A stretch of 5,970 nucleotides of DNA from a bacterium (GTDB taxonomy: Bacteria > Vulcanimicrobiota > Xenobia > Xenobiales > Xenobiaceae), in assembly GCA_017444165.1 (NCBI GenBank), contig JAFSXH010000011.1, forward strand, positions 1-5,970. Reading direction: 5' to 3'. Every line of letters begins with the position of its first letter. Positions within the stretch are counted from its first letter, which is position 1. Positions 5,457-5,970 of the stretch are shown here, piece by piece. Both the position numbers and the translations under genes were made by a program. The notes under the pieces are model-generated. The model ran no database searches. It was not told the DNA's origin and saw only the letters and a list, made by a program, of their open reading frames with translations.

Positions 5457-5970
5457 ATGTGGACACATATTCGACGAGCTATAATTATTATAATTGTTGT
5501 GATCACTCTCTTTTTGGGATTGGAAACTATAGGAAATATGGAGGTAGTGCGTCTGTCCGTGCTAGATCTCTCCTATGTGCAAGGAGGCCTTACCCAGATT
5601 AACAATTGGTTAGATAGGTGTAGAGAGGGCTTGGCACATTATGAAGAGATTAAAGCCGAAAATGAGTCTTTGCGTTTAGAAAATCAAAAATTAAAAAATG
5701 ATATTTCTAAGTTACACTATGTCTCCAAAGAGAATGGCGAATTACGTTCGCTTTTAAAATTAAAAGATAGATTCACTTGTAAAAATATTCTCTTTGCTCA
5801 GGTTGCCGCTCGTGATCCTAATGGTTGGAAAAAAGAGGTAGTTTTAGATAAAGGGTATTTAGATGGTGTTGTTGAGAATATGGCGGCGGTAGATTCGCGC
5901 GGTCTGTTGGGTAAGGTTACCGATGTGGCCAGGAATTCTTGTCGTTTAGAGCTGTTAGACAGTTGCAATT
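5457..5970 (+). CDS. mreC: Rod shape-determining protein MreC (5' part, truncated by window end)
   Basis: MreC is the membrane-anchored periplasmic or extracytoplasmic scaffold that links MreB filaments to the cell-wall synthases PBP2 and RodA. From the ATG at 5457, 171 codons are open to the window edge. A short basic lead (HIRR) precedes one membrane helix at about 8-22. A coiled coil rich in Glu, Leu and Lys spans about 54-103, as in known MreC dimers. The start of the beta-barrel domain follows, with AARDPNGWKKEVVLDKG at 117-133 and DGVVENMAAVDSRGLLGKV at 136-154, matching the family pattern of an aspartate-proline turn, D-K-G, N/L-D-G-V and G-L-(V/L)-G-K-V. It begins 3 nt after the mreB stop with no clear ribosome binding site, suggesting coupled translation. 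The C-terminus and any mreD lie beyond the window. Confidence 0.95.
   Translation, partial: MWTHIRRAIIIIIVVITLFLGLETIGNMEVVRLSVLDLSYVQGGLTQINNWLDRCREGLAHYEEIKAENESLRLENQKLKNDISKLHYVSKENGELRSLLKLKDRFTCKNILFAQVAARDPNGWKKEVVLDKGYLDGVVENMAAVDSRGLLGKVTDVARNSCRLELLDSCN

Overview
The window looks like a bacterial chromosome segment from a Bacillota-type lineage, possibly an anaerobe. This is inference: a CdaA-type diadenylate cyclase, a RibU-type ECF S component and a maf-mreB-mreC cluster are typical of that group, but nothing here fixes the genus. No mobile element, CRISPR array, tRNA or rRNA was seen. The window holds two divergent gene blocks that separate at a 226-bp intergenic region (2333-2558).

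Left block, minus strand, read from 2332 down to 1: an unrecognised 183-residue protein with an Ig-like region, cutA (metal-tolerance family), a RibU-like vitamin-uptake membrane protein, cdaA (c-di-AMP synthase) and the first codons of what is probably cdaR/ybbR, cut by the window edge. Spacings are 2 to 14 nt and ribosome binding sites lie inside the preceding genes, so this is almost certainly one operon. GTG starts are common in it.

Right block, plus strand, 2559 to 5970: an unrecognised 286-residue protein (disordered Ser/Thr/Gln-rich N-terminus plus a His/Asp-rich helical domain resembling DUF5662/HD-type proteins), a 91-residue SH3-like small protein, maf (nucleotide pyrophosphatase of the YhdE type), an mreB homologue and the first 171 codons of mreC, which continues past the window. 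Gaps are 3 to 18 nt, so the two unknown genes appear to head the cell-shape operon.

The main oddity is the MreB homologue. The overall fold motifs are present, but the two positions that align with the catalytic Glu and Thr of canonical MreB are Ser139 and Val166, and the surrounding loops are also degenerate. It may polymerise without normal ATP hydrolysis, or be a specialised paralogue. The second point of interest is the pair of unknown genes placed just upstream of maf-mreBC.
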